Shown in pieces: positions 7,375-16,184 of a DNA stretch of 64,000 nucleotides. The notes beneath the pieces were generated by a model that worked only from the letters and a program-made list of their open reading frames with translations, had not been told where the DNA came from and ran no database searches. Origin of the DNA: Nocardioides marinus (GTDB lineage: Bacteria; Pseudomonadota; Alphaproteobacteria; Rhodobacterales; Rhodobacteraceae); assembly GCA_019801415.1 (NCBI GenBank), contig JAHVJD010000002.1, forward strand, positions 310,001 through 374,000, read 5' to 3'. The position numbers and the translations under genes were made by a program. Positions within the stretch are counted from its first letter, which is position 1, and every line of letters begins with the position of its first letter.

Positions 7375-8730
7375 TCAGAAGCCGCGGCCGGTGCGGTGCT
7401 TTTCGTAGACCGCCGCAACTTTGCGCACCGCTTCTTCCGGGCTCAGCTCCTCGCTCTCGCCGGTGCGGCGCGAGGTCAGCTCGACCACGCCGTTCTTCAG
7501 CCCGCGCGGGCCAACGGTGATGCGCCAGGGCAGACCGATCAGGTCCATGGTGGCGAACTTGCCGCCCGCACGCTCCTTGCGGTCATCATAAAGCGGATCC
7601 AGACCCGCCGCGGTCAGCGCCGCATAGATCTGGTTACAGGCCGCATCGGCCTCGTCGTCGCCCTGCTTGAGGTTGACGATGCCGCAGTGGAACGGGGTCA
7701 CGCCCTCGGGCCAGATGATGCCCTTGTCGTCATGGCTGGCCTCGATGATCGCGCCCAGCAGACGGCTGACGCCAATCCCGTGCGAGCCCATGTGAACCGG
7801 CACGTTCTTGCCATCTGGCCCCTGCACGGTGGCGCCCATGCTTTCGGAATACTTGGTGCCGAAGTAGAAGATCTGCCCCACCTCGATGCCGCGCGCCACC
7901 CGGCGACGCTCCTCGGGGATCTGGTTGAACAGGGCTTCGTCGTGGGTCTCGTCGGTGCGGGCGTATTTCGAGGTGAACTCCTCCAGCACGCTCTGGCACT
8001 GTTCGACGTTGTCATAGTCGATGTCACGATCACCAAAGGTGAGGTCGGTCACCGCGCTGTCATAGAACACCTCGGACTCACCGGTTTCGGCCAGCACCAG
8101 GAATTCATGGGTGTAATCACCGCCGATCGGGCCGCCATCGGCGCGCATCGGGATCGCCTGCAGGCCCATGCGCTCGTAGGTGCGCAGGTAGCTGACCAGG
8201 TGGCGGTTGTAGGCGTGCAGCGCGTCTTCCTTGGTCAGGTCGAAGTTGTAGCCGTCCTTCATGTAGAACTCGCGGCCCCGCATCACGCCAAAGCGCGGGC
8301 GGATCTCGTCGCGGAATTTCCACTGCACCTGGTACATGGTCAGCGGCAGATCCTTGTAGCTGCTGACATGGGCGCGGAAGATGTCGGTGATCATCTCCTC
8401 GTTGGTCGGGCCGAACAGCATGTCGCGCTCGTGGCGGTCGCGGATGCGCAGCATCTCCTGACCGTAGTCGTCATAGCGGCCCGACTCGCGCCACAGGTCG
8501 GCCGGCTGCATGGTCGACATCAGCATCGGGATGTGGCCCGCGCGGATCTGCTCGTCATGGACGATGCTTTCGATCTTTTTCAGCACCTTGAAGCCCAGGG
8601 GCAGCCAGGAGTAGATCCCGGCGGAGGATTGCTTGATCATCCCGGCGCGCAACATCAGCCGGTGGCTGACGATCTGGGCTTCCGAGGGGTTTTCCTTCAG
8701 AACAGGCAGGAAGTAGCGGGACAGGCGCAT
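7375..8730 (-). CDS. proS: Prolyl-tRNA synthetase, short alphaproteobacterial type
   Basis: The product is 451 residues. It charges tRNA-Pro in the cytoplasm. Class II motif 2 is seen in [20 protein letters not shown] and motif 3 in [13 protein letters not shown], followed by the anticodon-binding domain. The length of about 450 residues fits the alphaproteobacterial form, which lacks the large editing insertion of the E. coli enzyme, so Ala-tRNA-Pro editing would need a separate ProXp-ala type protein (known from the family, not seen here). The proS-lolC-lolD order is conserved in related genomes. Confidence 0.95.
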   Translation of the reverse strand: MRLSRYFLPVLKENPSEAQIVSHRLMLRAGMIKQSSAGIYSWLPLGFKVLKKIESIVHDEQIRAGHIPMLMSTMQPADLWRESGRYDDYGQEMLRIRDRHERDMLFGPTNEEMITDIFRAHVSSYKDLPLTMYQVQWKFRDEIRPRFGVMRGREFYMKDGYNFDLTKEDALHAYNRHLVSYLRTYERMGLQAIPMRADGGPIGGDYTHEFLVLAETGESEVFYDSAVTDLTFGDRDIDYDNVEQCQSVLEEFTSKYARTDETHDEALFNQIPEERRRVARGIEVGQIFYFGTKYSESMGATVQGPDGKNVPVHMGSHGIGVSRLLGAIIEASHDDKGIIWPEGVTPFHCGIVNLKQGDDEADAACNQIYAALTAAGLDPLYDDRKERAGGKFATMDLIGLPWRITVGPRGLKNGVVELTSRRTGESEELSPEEAVRKVAAVYEKHRTGRGF

Positions 8731-8888
8731 GGCGGTCTCATTCTAGCAAACGGGTTCACGAATTCAGGTTCCCATGCGGTCTAAGCCATCGCTGCGCCAC
8801 AGGCAATCAGGCGCGTGCGGGAAAGCTGCCGGACCAACTCTGCTAAAAATTGTCAAAAAGACACGCTATGGGTGCTAAGGTCGCTACG

Positions 8889-8920
8889 CCGGGACGCCCT
8901 TTGGCGTGTCCCGGTCTTTC
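8889..8920 (+). terminator. Terminator-like hairpin in the leader of the RTX gene
   Basis: The stem CCGGGAC/GTCCCGG (8889-8895 with 8908-8914) is extended by GCC/GGC with a two-base bulge, and is followed by the U-rich TCTTTCATTTGTTT. It lies 44 bases before the RTX start codon, in the sense orientation. It could attenuate the RTX transcript or end a short leader RNA. A TTGTCA box at 8850-8855 lies upstream, but I see no strong -10 element. Confidence 0.5.
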
Positions 8921-8957
8921 ATTTGTTTAAGAGTTTCCAGCAAGGCAGGGGGAAATT

Positions 8958-10175
8958 ATGGCAACGTTCAAGTGGTTCAACGGGAATCAAGGCGTTTTCC
9001 GATACTCGAACTTCGGAAATTACGAAGTGACCAAGATCACCTCCAAGGCGATTTTCGCCGAATACAACGGACAGGACGGCCCGATCGACGAGACCGCCCA
9101 ACCGGCGCGAATCAAGGTGCTCATCAAAGACGCCGTCACAGCCGGGAGCAGCGGCAGTTTCACCGAAGGAACGATCACCAAGATCATCTGGTACAACAGC
9201 GATGGCGACAGGATCATGGAGGCGTCCGACCTGAACGTCAGCCTGCCGATCGCGGCAGCGATGATGGCCAGTGGGAACCCGCATCAGCTGGACGAACTGA
9301 TCTGGGCCGGGGGGCACACTTTCATCGGCTCCGATGACAGCCTGTATCCCTTTGACTGGGACGGGGACGACCTGCGCACCGGTTTTGGCAACGACACCGT
9401 TTCGGCGAATGGCGGCGATGATTTCATCACCGACCTCGGCGGCGCGGACATCTACGATGGCGGCGACGGCCGCGACACGCTGAACTACAGCGACAGCTTT
9501 CATTACGTGTTTCTTGCCAAACAGGGCATCCGCGCGGATCTCAAGGCGGGCACCATCATTGGCACGGATGGCCTGACCGACCAGGTCAGCAACATCGAGA
9601 GCATCCGCGGTTCGTTCCTGCGCGACGTGATGAAGGGAGATGACGGCAACAACCGTTTCACCGGCCTGCAGGGCAATGATTTCTTCCATGGCCGGGGCGG
9701 ATTTGACACCATCCGCTATGACCGCGACGATCGCCAGGGCGGGTTCGAGGGCGTCATGGTGAACCTCGGCAAGGGCACCGCCATCGACGGGTTCGGCAAC
9801 CGGGACACCTTCAAGAGCATCGAGGGCGTGCGCGGTTCCAACTACGATGACGTGCTGAAGGATTCCGGCATCGACAACTGGCTGTCGGGGCGTGACGGCG
9901 ACGACGTGATCTGCGTCGACAACGGCAATGACACCCTCGAGGGCGGCAGCGGCGCCGATGTGTTCCAGTTCAAGAGCAAGAGCTTTGGCGACAACACCAT
10001 CCGCGACTTCGAGGACGGCGTCGACATGATCGAGATCCTGCACGCCAAGCGGTTTTCCCAGCTCACCATCGAAGACACCGGCGACGGCGCGGCCCTGGTC
10101 AGCTACCGCGGCAGCAGCATCACCGTCGACAACGTCTCGGCAAGTGACCTGACGGCGGATGATTTCATCTTCTGA
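8958..10175 (+). CDS. RTX calcium-binding protein, probable type I secretion substrate
   Basis: The product is 405 residues. There is no N-terminal signal peptide. RTX-type nonapeptide repeats are clustered at about 143-175 (GFGNDTVSANGGDDF, then GGADIYDGGDGRDTL), 226-250 (KGDDGNNRFTGLQGND) and 305-335 (LSGRDGDDV, GNDTLEGGSGADVF). The C-terminus ends in DDFIF, a hydrophobic tail after acidic residues as seen in type I secretion signals. The first 120 residues match nothing I know. It is probably exported by a TolC-dependent ABC system that is not in this window. Function (adhesin, enzyme or S-layer-like) cannot be told. A strong AGGGGG lies just before the ATG. Confidence 0.85.
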   Translation: MATFKWFNGNQGVFRYSNFGNYEVTKITSKAIFAEYNGQDGPIDETAQPARIKVLIKDAVTAGSSGSFTEGTITKIIWYNSDGDRIMEASDLNVSLPIAAAMMASGNPHQLDELIWAGGHTFIGSDDSLYPFDWDGDDLRTGFGNDTVSANGGDDFITDLGGADIYDGGDGRDTLNYSDSFHYVFLAKQGIRADLKAGTIIGTDGLTDQVSNIESIRGSFLRDVMKGDDGNNRFTGLQGNDFFHGRGGFDTIRYDRDDRQGGFEGVMVNLGKGTAIDGFGNRDTFKSIEGVRGSNYDDVLKDSGIDNWLSGRDGDDVICVDNGNDTLEGGSGADVFQFKSKSFGDNTIRDFEDGVDMIEILHAKRFSQLTIEDTGDGAALVSYRGSSITVDNVSASDLTADDFIF

Positions 10176-10190
10176 CCCGGCAATGACCAC

Positions 10191-10221
10191 CCGCAAGGCG
10201 GCAGCACCGGTCGCCTTGCGG
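10191..10221 (+). terminator. Hairpin after the RTX gene
   Basis: A 10-bp perfect stem CCGCAAGGCG/CGCCTTGCGG (10191-10200 with 10212-10221) with an 11-base loop starts 16 bases past the RTX stop. No U-run follows directly, so termination strength is uncertain. Confidence 0.5.
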
Positions 10222-10375
10222 GGCAAGATTTCCTTGACTTGCCCCCGGCCTTTTGCGGCTTATCCCCGCCTTGCCCACAGGCGATTGCCCCCAGCCCCTT
10301 GCATGGGCTGGGCGCATCAGGGAAGACTGGCGACCAAGATCCTGAACAATGCGGACGCGAACGGGCAGACGGACC

Positions 10376-11449
10376 ATGGCGCTACCAGCGAAGAAACAGT
10401 TCAAATTCTGGGGCCTTGCCGCAGTCGTCTTTGCCGTCGTGATGTGGGCGCTCGGGAACGTGTTGCTGCCCTTCATCCTGGGCGCGGCGATTGCCTATAT
10501 GATCGACCCGATTGCCGATCGCCTCGAGGCCTGGGGCATGAGCCGGACCGGGGCCACCGCCACCATTACCATCGCCGCCCTGCTGGTGTTCCTGCTGCTG
10601 CTGGTGGTGGTGGTGCCGACACTGATCTACCAGCTGATCGACCTGATCAACGTGCTGCCGCAACTGGTGCGTGACGCCCGCGCCTTCGCGGTGGAGCACG
10701 TACCGTCCCTATTTGAACAGGACACCCGCATCCACAAGGCCGTCAGCACCCTTGGTGAAACCCTGCAATCGCGCGCGATGGAGCTGCTGCAGACCGCGCT
10801 GGGGTCGGCGGTTTCGCTGCTCAACATCGTGGTTCTCCTGGTGATCGTTCCGGTCGTGGCGGTCTACCTGCTGCTGGACTGGGACCGGATGATCGCCCGC
10901 ATCGACGAGCTGCTGCCGCGCGACCACCAGCCGGTGATCCGCCACATCGCGTCGGAAATTGACAAGGTAATGCACTCCTTCATCCACGGAATGGGCACGG
11001 TCTGCCTGATCCTGGGCAGCTACTACGCGGTGGCCCTGATGCTGGTGGGGCTGAACTTCGGCCTTGCGGTGGGCTTCATCGCCGGGCTGGTGACCTTCAT
11101 CCCCTACCTGGGCGCGCTGATCGGCGGCGCCCTGGCCATCGGCCTGGCGCTGTTCCAGTTCTGGGGCGACTGGGTCTCGATCGGGCTGGTGGCCGGGATC
11201 TTCGTGATCGGCCAGATCGTCGAGGGCAATTTCCTCACCCCCAAGCTGGTCGGGGATTCCGTCGGGCTGCACCCGGTGTGGCTGCTTCTGGCGCTGTCGG
11301 TCTTCGGCGCGCTGTTCGGTTTCGTCGGCATGCTGGTCGCCGTGCCGGTGGCCGCCGCCCTGGGGGTGATCGCGCGCTTCCTGACCGAGCAGTATCTCAA
11401 CAGTCGCCTCTACCAGGGACAGGGGCACCGCGACGCGGGGGCCGAGTGA
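10376..11449 (+). CDS. AI-2E family (PerM-like) membrane transporter
   Basis: The product is 357 residues from the ATG at 10376; an in-frame ATG at 10349 is the alternative and neither has a strong ribosome site. The family has about eight transmembrane helices: a pair near residues 10-55, a third near 60-90, a central soluble stretch, then the C-terminal bundle with FIPYLGALIGG and the conserved VEGNFLTPKLVG motif. Members are proposed permeases, including an AI-2 exporter and Na+/H+ antiporters; substrate cannot be assigned. It lies 4 bases upstream of hdaA, an arrangement I recall from other Rhodobacteraceae. Confidence 0.88.
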   Translation: MALPAKKQFKFWGLAAVVFAVVMWALGNVLLPFILGAAIAYMIDPIADRLEAWGMSRTGATATITIAALLVFLLLLVVVVPTLIYQLIDLINVLPQLVRDARAFAVEHVPSLFEQDTRIHKAVSTLGETLQSRAMELLQTALGSAVSLLNIVVLLVIVPVVAVYLLLDWDRMIARIDELLPRDHQPVIRHIASEIDKVMHSFIHGMGTVCLILGSYYAVALMLVGLNFGLAVGFIAGLVTFIPYLGALIGGALAIGLALFQFWGDWVSIGLVAGIFVIGQIVEGNFLTPKLVGDSVGLHPVWLLLALSVFGALFGFVGMLVAVPVAAALGVIARFLTEQYLNSRLYQGQGHRDAGAE

Positions 11450-11453
11450 TCCG

Positions 11454-12149
11454 ATGGCGCAACAGCTGAGTTTCGATCTACCGTCCAAACCGGCCCTGGG
11501 GCGCGATGATTTCTTTGTGGCGCCCTCCAACGCGATGGCCGTGGCGCTGCTGGATCCGCAGTTCACCTGGCCCAGTGGCAAGCTGGTGTTGACCGGCCCC
11601 GCCGGCGCCGGCAAGACCCACCTCGCGCATGTCTGGGCCAGCCAGACCGGGGCCCGCATCCTGCCCGCAACGGCGCTGACCGAGGCACAGCTCACGGAGC
11701 TGTCGCAAGGCCCCGTGGTGGTCGAGGACGTGCCCGACATCCGTGCCGACCGCGAGCGCCAGAACCTGCTGTTCCACCTCCACAACCTGGTGCTGGCGCA
11801 GGGGCATGCGCTGGTGATGACCGGGCAGATGGCCCCGAATCTCTGGGGGCTCAGCCTGCCGGACCTGCAAAGCCGGGTACAGGCGGCAACCCATGCCGAG
11901 CTGCAACCGCCGGACGACCAGCTGCTGGCGGTGGTTCTGGCCAAGCTCTTTACCGACCGCCAGATCACCCCCAAGCCCGACGTGATCCCCTACCTGGTGG
12001 CGCATATGCACCGCTCCTTTGCCGCCGCGGCGCAGATCGTCGGGCGCCTGGATCACCTGTCACTGGCGGAAAAACGCAGCCTGACCCGGCCGCTGGCCGT
12101 GCGGGCGCTGTCGGAAATCCGGCAGGAAAGCACGGAAAACGCCGCCTAG
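11454..12149 (+). CDS. hdaA: Hda-type DnaA-related regulator of replication initiation
   Basis: The product is 231 residues. HdaA stimulates ATP hydrolysis by DnaA after replication starts. Visible are an N-terminal sliding-clamp binding motif QLSFDL (4-9), a Walker A GPAGAGKT (48-55), a Walker B-like VVVEDVPD and an arginine in the sensor region. It lacks the DnaA DNA-binding domain. The gene begins 4 bases after the AI-2E permease gene and is followed 64 bases later by ppx, so the three probably form one transcript. In many relatives ppk sits between hdaA and ppx; it is absent here. Confidence 0.92.
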   Translation: MAQQLSFDLPSKPALGRDDFFVAPSNAMAVALLDPQFTWPSGKLVLTGPAGAGKTHLAHVWASQTGARILPATALTEAQLTELSQGPVVVEDVPDIRADRERQNLLFHLHNLVLAQGHALVMTGQMAPNLWGLSLPDLQSRVQAATHAELQPPDDQLLAVVLAKLFTDRQITPKPDVIPYLVAHMHRSFAAAAQIVGRLDHLSLAEKRSLTRPLAVRALSEIRQESTENAA

Positions 12150-12213
12150 GCAGGCGGTTGACCCCGCCCTTGCCTTGGCCCATCCTGACCGCGGACTGCA
12201 AGACGAAGGCCCG

Positions 12214-13845
12214 ATGCCCATGACTGATGCCCCCGCCGCCGCCAACACCGACTGGGGCCCTTTCGGCCGACCGCTCTTTGACGATCCCGGCGCGCGGGCG
12301 CTGTCCCGGGTCGGCGTGGTCGACGTCGGGTCCAACTCGGTACGCCTCGTGGTGTTTGACGGCGCCGCCCGCAGCCCGGCCTATTTCTACAACGAGAAGA
12401 TCATGTGCGCGCTCGGCGCCGGCCTGTCGGAATCGGGTCGGCTGAACCCCGAGGGGCGCAAACGCGCGCTCTCGGCGCTACGCCGTTTCCAGCATCTTGC
12501 GCGGGGCATGGGCCTGCCGCCCTTGTCGGCGGTGGCCACCGCGGCGGTGCGCGACGCCTCCGACGGGCCGGAGTTCTGCGAGGAGGTGCTGCGCGAGACC
12601 GGCCTCAAGATCCACGTCATCGACGGGCGCGAGGAAGCCCGGCTGTCGGCGCAGGGCGTGCTCCTGGGCTGGCCCGGGGCCTATGGGCTGGTCTGCGACA
12701 TCGGCGGCTCCTCGATGGAGCTGGCGGAGATCCATCACAACACCGTCGGACGCCGGGTGACCTCGCCACTGGGGCCACTGAAACTGCGCGACATCAAGGG
12801 CGGTCGCCGGGGCCGCAAGGCCTATATCGCCGAGGTGATCGACCAGCTGAAAGAAGAGATGGGCGCGCAGCGCGATCGCCTGTTCCTGGTGGGCGGCAGC
12901 TGGCGGGCGATTGCGCGCATCGACATGCACCGCCGCGGTTACCCGCTGAAAGTGCTGCATGAATACCGCATGTCCCCCCGCGACATGCGCGAGACCGCCC
13001 GCTTCATCGAAAACAGCGACCTTGGCAAATTGCGCAACGCCTGCGGCATTTCCTCGACCCGGATGGCGCTGGTTCCCTATGCGATCGACGTGCTGACGCG
13101 CCTGGTCAAGACCTTCAAGCCCAAGGACATCGCGGTGTCCAGCTACGGCATCCGCGAGGGGCTGCTGTATGAGCAGATGCCACAGCGCCTGCGCGAGCGT
13201 GATCCGCTGATCGAGGCGTCGCGCTTTGCCGAGATGAAGGACGCCCGCATCCCCGGCTTTGGCAAGACGCTATATGACTTCGTCAGCCCCCTCTTCAACG
13301 GCGCCCCGCACAGCAAGCGCCGGCTCGTCAAGGCTGCCTGCCTGCTGCATGACGTCAGCTGGCGGGCGCATCCCGACTACCGCGCCGAGGTCTGTTTCGA
13401 CAACGCCACCCGTGCCAATCTCGGCGGGCTGAAACATTCCGAGCGCGTGTTCCTGGGGCTGGCGCTGCTGCACCGCTACAGCAACAAGCGCCAGGGCAGC
13501 GCCTTTGACCATCTGTACGGGCTGCTCGACGAGAAGGGCCAGCACGAGGCCGAGGTGCTGGGCCGCGCGATGCGGTTCGGCGCGATGCTGATGGTGTCTG
13601 ACAAGGGCGACATCGGCAAGCTGCGCTGGCAGCCGCGCAAGCGCGTGCTGCATGCCGCCCTGCCCGATGCCGCCCGGCCGCTGTATGGCGAGGTGGCCGA
13701 GAACCGCCTGAAAGCCCTGGCCAAGGCGCTGGACGCCGAAGTGGTGCTGAGCTTCACCAAGCCGCAAAGCCCCAAGGAAGAGGCCGTCCATACCGCCGAG
13801 GTTCCCGCGGATACGACCGCGGCACCGGCCACGCCGCGCGGGTAA
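12214..13845 (+). CDS. ppx: Exopolyphosphatase / Ppx-GppA family phosphatase
   Basis: The product is 543 residues from the ATG at 12214, preceded by GAAGG; a TTG at 12175 is less likely. The Ppx/GppA family removes terminal phosphate from polyphosphate or converts pppGpp to ppGpp. The actin-fold ATPase-type motif VVDVGSNSVRLVVFDG starts near residue 37, and the second phosphate-binding stretch is VCDIGGSSMELAEI. The C-terminal HD-like region contains LLHDVSWRAHPDYR, as in long exopolyphosphatases. No polyphosphate kinase gene is adjacent. The last 25 residues are Ala/Thr/Pro-rich and likely disordered. Confidence 0.9.
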   Translation: MPMTDAPAAANTDWGPFGRPLFDDPGARALSRVGVVDVGSNSVRLVVFDGAARSPAYFYNEKIMCALGAGLSESGRLNPEGRKRALSALRRFQHLARGMGLPPLSAVATAAVRDASDGPEFCEEVLRETGLKIHVIDGREEARLSAQGVLLGWPGAYGLVCDIGGSSMELAEIHHNTVGRRVTSPLGPLKLRDIKGGRRGRKAYIAEVIDQLKEEMGAQRDRLFLVGGSWRAIARIDMHRRGYPLKVLHEYRMSPRDMRETARFIENSDLGKLRNACGISSTRMALVPYAIDVLTRLVKTFKPKDIAVSSYGIREGLLYEQMPQRLRERDPLIEASRFAEMKDARIPGFGKTLYDFVSPLFNGAPHSKRRLVKAACLLHDVSWRAHPDYRAEVCFDNATRANLGGLKHSERVFLGLALLHRYSNKRQGSAFDHLYGLLDEKGQHEAEVLGRAMRFGAMLMVSDKGDIGKLRWQPRKRVLHAALPDAARPLYGEVAENRLKALAKALDAEVVLSFTKPQSPKEEAVHTAEVPADTTAAPATPRG

Positions 13846-13919
13846 TCACGCGGCGGCTGGACCTGAGAGGCCCGCGCGCATCGCTCGGGCCGGAGAAATC
13901 ACCGCGGAGAAATTTGCCC

Positions 13920-14003
13920 CGTGTCGGCAGGCCAGTGCGCTTTGGCCCGTGTGATCGGGCCCGTGCGCTTTGGCCAGTGCTTTCAGGCCTGTGTCAGCAG
14001 AGC
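13920..14003. repeat. 14-bp tandem repeat (minisatellite), six units
   Basis: Units of 14 bases start at 13920, 13934, 13948, 13962, 13976 and 13990. The shared pattern is any base then GTG, seven variable bases, then GGCC; the last unit ends AGAGC instead. The second and fourth units differ only in their first base. The array lies between the converging ends of ppx and a secreted-protein gene. The unit length is not a multiple of three and no frame uses it. Copy-number variation between strains would be expected if it is a slippage-prone array. Confidence 0.75.
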
Positions 14004-14022
14004 AGCGCCGTCGGAGCGGGTG

Positions 14023-14421
14023 TCAGATGTCGATTGCCTCGCCGTCCGGCACGGTGTCAGTGGGGGCATCTTCGGGGGGCTCCGTGTCCGGCTTGCGGCG
14101 GATGATGATATCGCCATTGGGCAGGATCTCGGGCATCTCGTAAACGCTCCAATCCTCGACCTCGCGGGCGATATCCGCCAGCGCCGGACCCATCTGGGAC
14201 AGGAACGCGCCCATCGAAGGCCCGATGTCCTGCATGAACCCCTGCAGATCCTGCAGCGCCGGTGCCATCTCCTGTTGCAGCCCGCGCAAGAACAGCTCGG
14301 CCCCGCGTTCCATCAGGCTGGACCCGGTGTCGTCGGGCGGCGTGCGCTCGGCGTCCTCCTGCGCAAGCAGGGGCGTGGACAGAAGGCCGATCAGGGCCAC
14401 GGGCAGGATGATCTGTTTCAT
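14023..14421 (-). CDS. Secreted or periplasmic protein of unknown function
   Basis: The product is 132 residues from the ATG at 14421, which gives a clean signal peptide MKQIILPVALIGLLSTPLLA; longer upstream frames are not credible. The mature part is acidic. Its middle (MERGAELFLRGLQQEMAPAL) is predicted helical, and it contains PNGDIIIRRKP before an acidic Pro-rich tail. Similar small periplasmic proteins occur in Rhodobacteraceae, often mislabelled as AAA ATPases; no ATPase motif is present. It follows the EEP nuclease gene by 79 bases on the same strand and may be the last gene of that transcript. Confidence 0.8.
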   Translation of the reverse strand: MKQIILPVALIGLLSTPLLAQEDAERTPPDDTGSSLMERGAELFLRGLQQEMAPALQDLQGFMQDIGPSMGAFLSQMGPALADIAREVEDWSVYEMPEILPNGDIIIRRKPDTEPPEDAPTDTVPDGEAIDI

Positions 14422-14500
14422 GCGGTCAATATAGGTCGCGCGCCGGGGCGAAAACAGGGGGAAGCGCAGAGAAACAGTGCCATTCGCACCGGCAGGCCGG

Positions 14501-15496
14501 TCAGTCCAGCTGCAGGTCCAGCGTGACCGGAAAATGATCCGAGGCATCCAGCAGCGCCCTGTGCAGCGTCGCGTCACCGCGGCACTCAGCATCCTCGAAA
14601 GGGTGCCAGATCCGCCAGTGCGGCTGGTATTGCATCAGGCTGTGCGAGATCATCACGTAGTCCAGTAAGGCACAGAAATAGCGTTTCGTTTCAGGGTTAT
14701 AGAACCGCGACGTGCTGGGCAGCGGGTCGCGCTGCGCGCCGCTCAGCGCCAGCCCGTGCGGGTCATTCAGCAAATCCCCCATCACGATCTCGACCGAGGA
14801 TCGGCCGAACAGCTTTTCGTATTCGTCCAGGCCCGGACCATCGTTGAGATCGCCCATCACCACCACGTGATCGCCGGCGGCGACATGGGCGGCCACCCGG
14901 CGGTGCAGCCAGATGGCCTGGGCCAGCTGTTTGCGCCGATTGGCGATCGACCGGGCGGTGGCGGCGGCCGGGGTGCGCGCTCCATGCGGCGCCTTGGACT
15001 TCAGATGCGCGCCGATCATCCGCAACGCGGTGCCGCCCCGGGTGGTCACCGCCAGCTCCAGCGGCGGCTTGGAGAAACGCACCGCATCCGCCTGCGCATC
15101 GACGTCCAGATCCATCGGCAGAACCCCGTCAAAGCGCGGCGCATCCGGTGCGGCCTGCGGATCATGCACCGCCGAGAGCACCGCGGGATCATACAGCAGG
15201 GAAATCTCCTGCCGCGTGTCATTGGCAAAACCGCTGACCGCCTCGCAGGTGCGCAGGCCCGCCTCGGCCGCGAAATGTTCCAGCGCCCGGGCGCTGCGCT
15301 GGGTCTTGCCGGTGTTGGGTGCCTCGACGATCATCACCGCATCGGCGTCGATGCGGCGCAGCACATGGGCGATCGCCCGCCCCTGGGTGTAGCGGTCCGT
15401 GCCGTGGTGTCCCGAGGGCGCCGCGTCCAGCAGCAGGCGGTCCTGGCTGTCAAACAGGTAAGCGAACCATTCGATGTTATAGGTTGCCAGCCGCAT
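14501..15496 (-). CDS. Endonuclease/exonuclease/phosphatase (EEP) family protein
   Basis: The product is 331 residues. EEP-fold motifs are present in order: ATYNIEWF near the N-terminus (metal-binding Asn and Glu), VMIVEAPN, IGAHLKSK (His), VVMGDLNDGPG (catalytic Asp and Asn), and DASDHFPV at the end (Asp-His pair). All metal and catalytic positions appear intact, so an active Mg-dependent phosphodiesterase or nuclease is likely; the substrate is unknown. No signal peptide is present, so it should be cytoplasmic. Its start overlaps the end of the djlA-like gene by 20 bases. Confidence 0.85.
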   Translation of the reverse strand: MRLATYNIEWFAYLFDSQDRLLLDAAPSGHHGTDRYTQGRAIAHVLRRIDADAVMIVEAPNTGKTQRSARALEHFAAEAGLRTCEAVSGFANDTRQEISLLYDPAVLSAVHDPQAAPDAPRFDGVLPMDLDVDAQADAVRFSKPPLELAVTTRGGTALRMIGAHLKSKAPHGARTPAAATARSIANRRKQLAQAIWLHRRVAAHVAAGDHVVVMGDLNDGPGLDEYEKLFGRSSVEIVMGDLLNDPHGLALSGAQRDPLPSTSRFYNPETKRYFCALLDYVMISHSLMQYQPHWRIWHPFEDAECRGDATLHRALLDASDHFPVTLDLQLD

Positions 15497-16175
15497 TGCC
15501 GCAGCACCCGTTGATCTGGTCCCAGGCGCGGTTGATGTCGATCATCCGCTTTTCCGCCAGCCGCACCGCCTCTTCGGGGACGCCGCGCGCCATCATCGCG
15601 TCGGGGTGCGTGTCGCGCACCAGCCGCCGCCAATGCTTGCGGATCTCGTCCTTGTCCATGTCGGGGCTGACACCAAGAACGGTATAGGGATCCTTCGGCG
15701 CATCCGGCACGAAGCGCGCCCGCAGCGCCTGGAACTGCTGCGGCGTCTGCCCGAAGATGCGGCTCACCTCCTCGAGAAACTCGTTCTCGCCGGGGTGGTA
15801 GAACCCATCGGCCATGGCAATGTGGAACAGCCCCTCCATCAGGTCATTGAGGGTCGAGGGGTCATCCGCGAACATCCGCTGGATGCGGGCCGCATATTCC
15901 CGATAGCCGGCCACATCGGTGCGCGCGATGTTGAACACGCGGGCCGCCCCGGCCTCATCCTCGCGGGCGATCTGGAACACCTCACGGAAGGCGGTGACCT
16001 CGTCGCGGGTGACCTGGCCATCGGCCTTGGCCATCTTGGCCCCGAGCGCGATCACCGCGATGGCAAAACCCACGGTACGTTCAGGCGGGGCGCGCAGCCG
16101 GTCGAACACCTGCGTCAGGCTTTCACCATTGGCAAGCGCTGCCAGCGCGTCAGATATGCGAGACCAAAGCGACAT
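15477..16175 (-). CDS. DjlA-like protein: TerB domain plus C-terminal J domain
   Basis: The product is 232 residues. A TerB-like helical domain spans about 30-150 (GAKMAKADGQVTRDEV and HIAMADGFYHPGENEFL are the paired acidic motifs). A J domain (about 162-232) carries the HPD tripeptide at 190-192, so it should stimulate a DnaK ATPase. Unlike E. coli DjlA there is no clear N-terminal membrane helix. It overlaps the EEP gene by 20 bases and starts 9 bases after the GNAT gene, placing it inside a four-gene operon. Confidence 0.88.
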   Translation of the reverse strand: MSLWSRISDALAALANGESLTQVFDRLRAPPERTVGFAIAVIALGAKMAKADGQVTRDEVTAFREVFQIAREDEAGAARVFNIARTDVAGYREYAARIQRMFADDPSTLNDLMEGLFHIAMADGFYHPGENEFLEEVSRIFGQTPQQFQALRARFVPDAPKDPYTVLGVSPDMDKDEIRKHWRRLVRDTHPDAMMARGVPEEAVRLAEKRMIDINRAWDQINGCCGNAAGNL

Positions 16176-16184
16176 GGCTCCAGC

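Noticed and set aside
7105-8784. 559-codon plus-strand ORF
   Set aside because: It is antisense to proS, which has all class II synthetase motifs.
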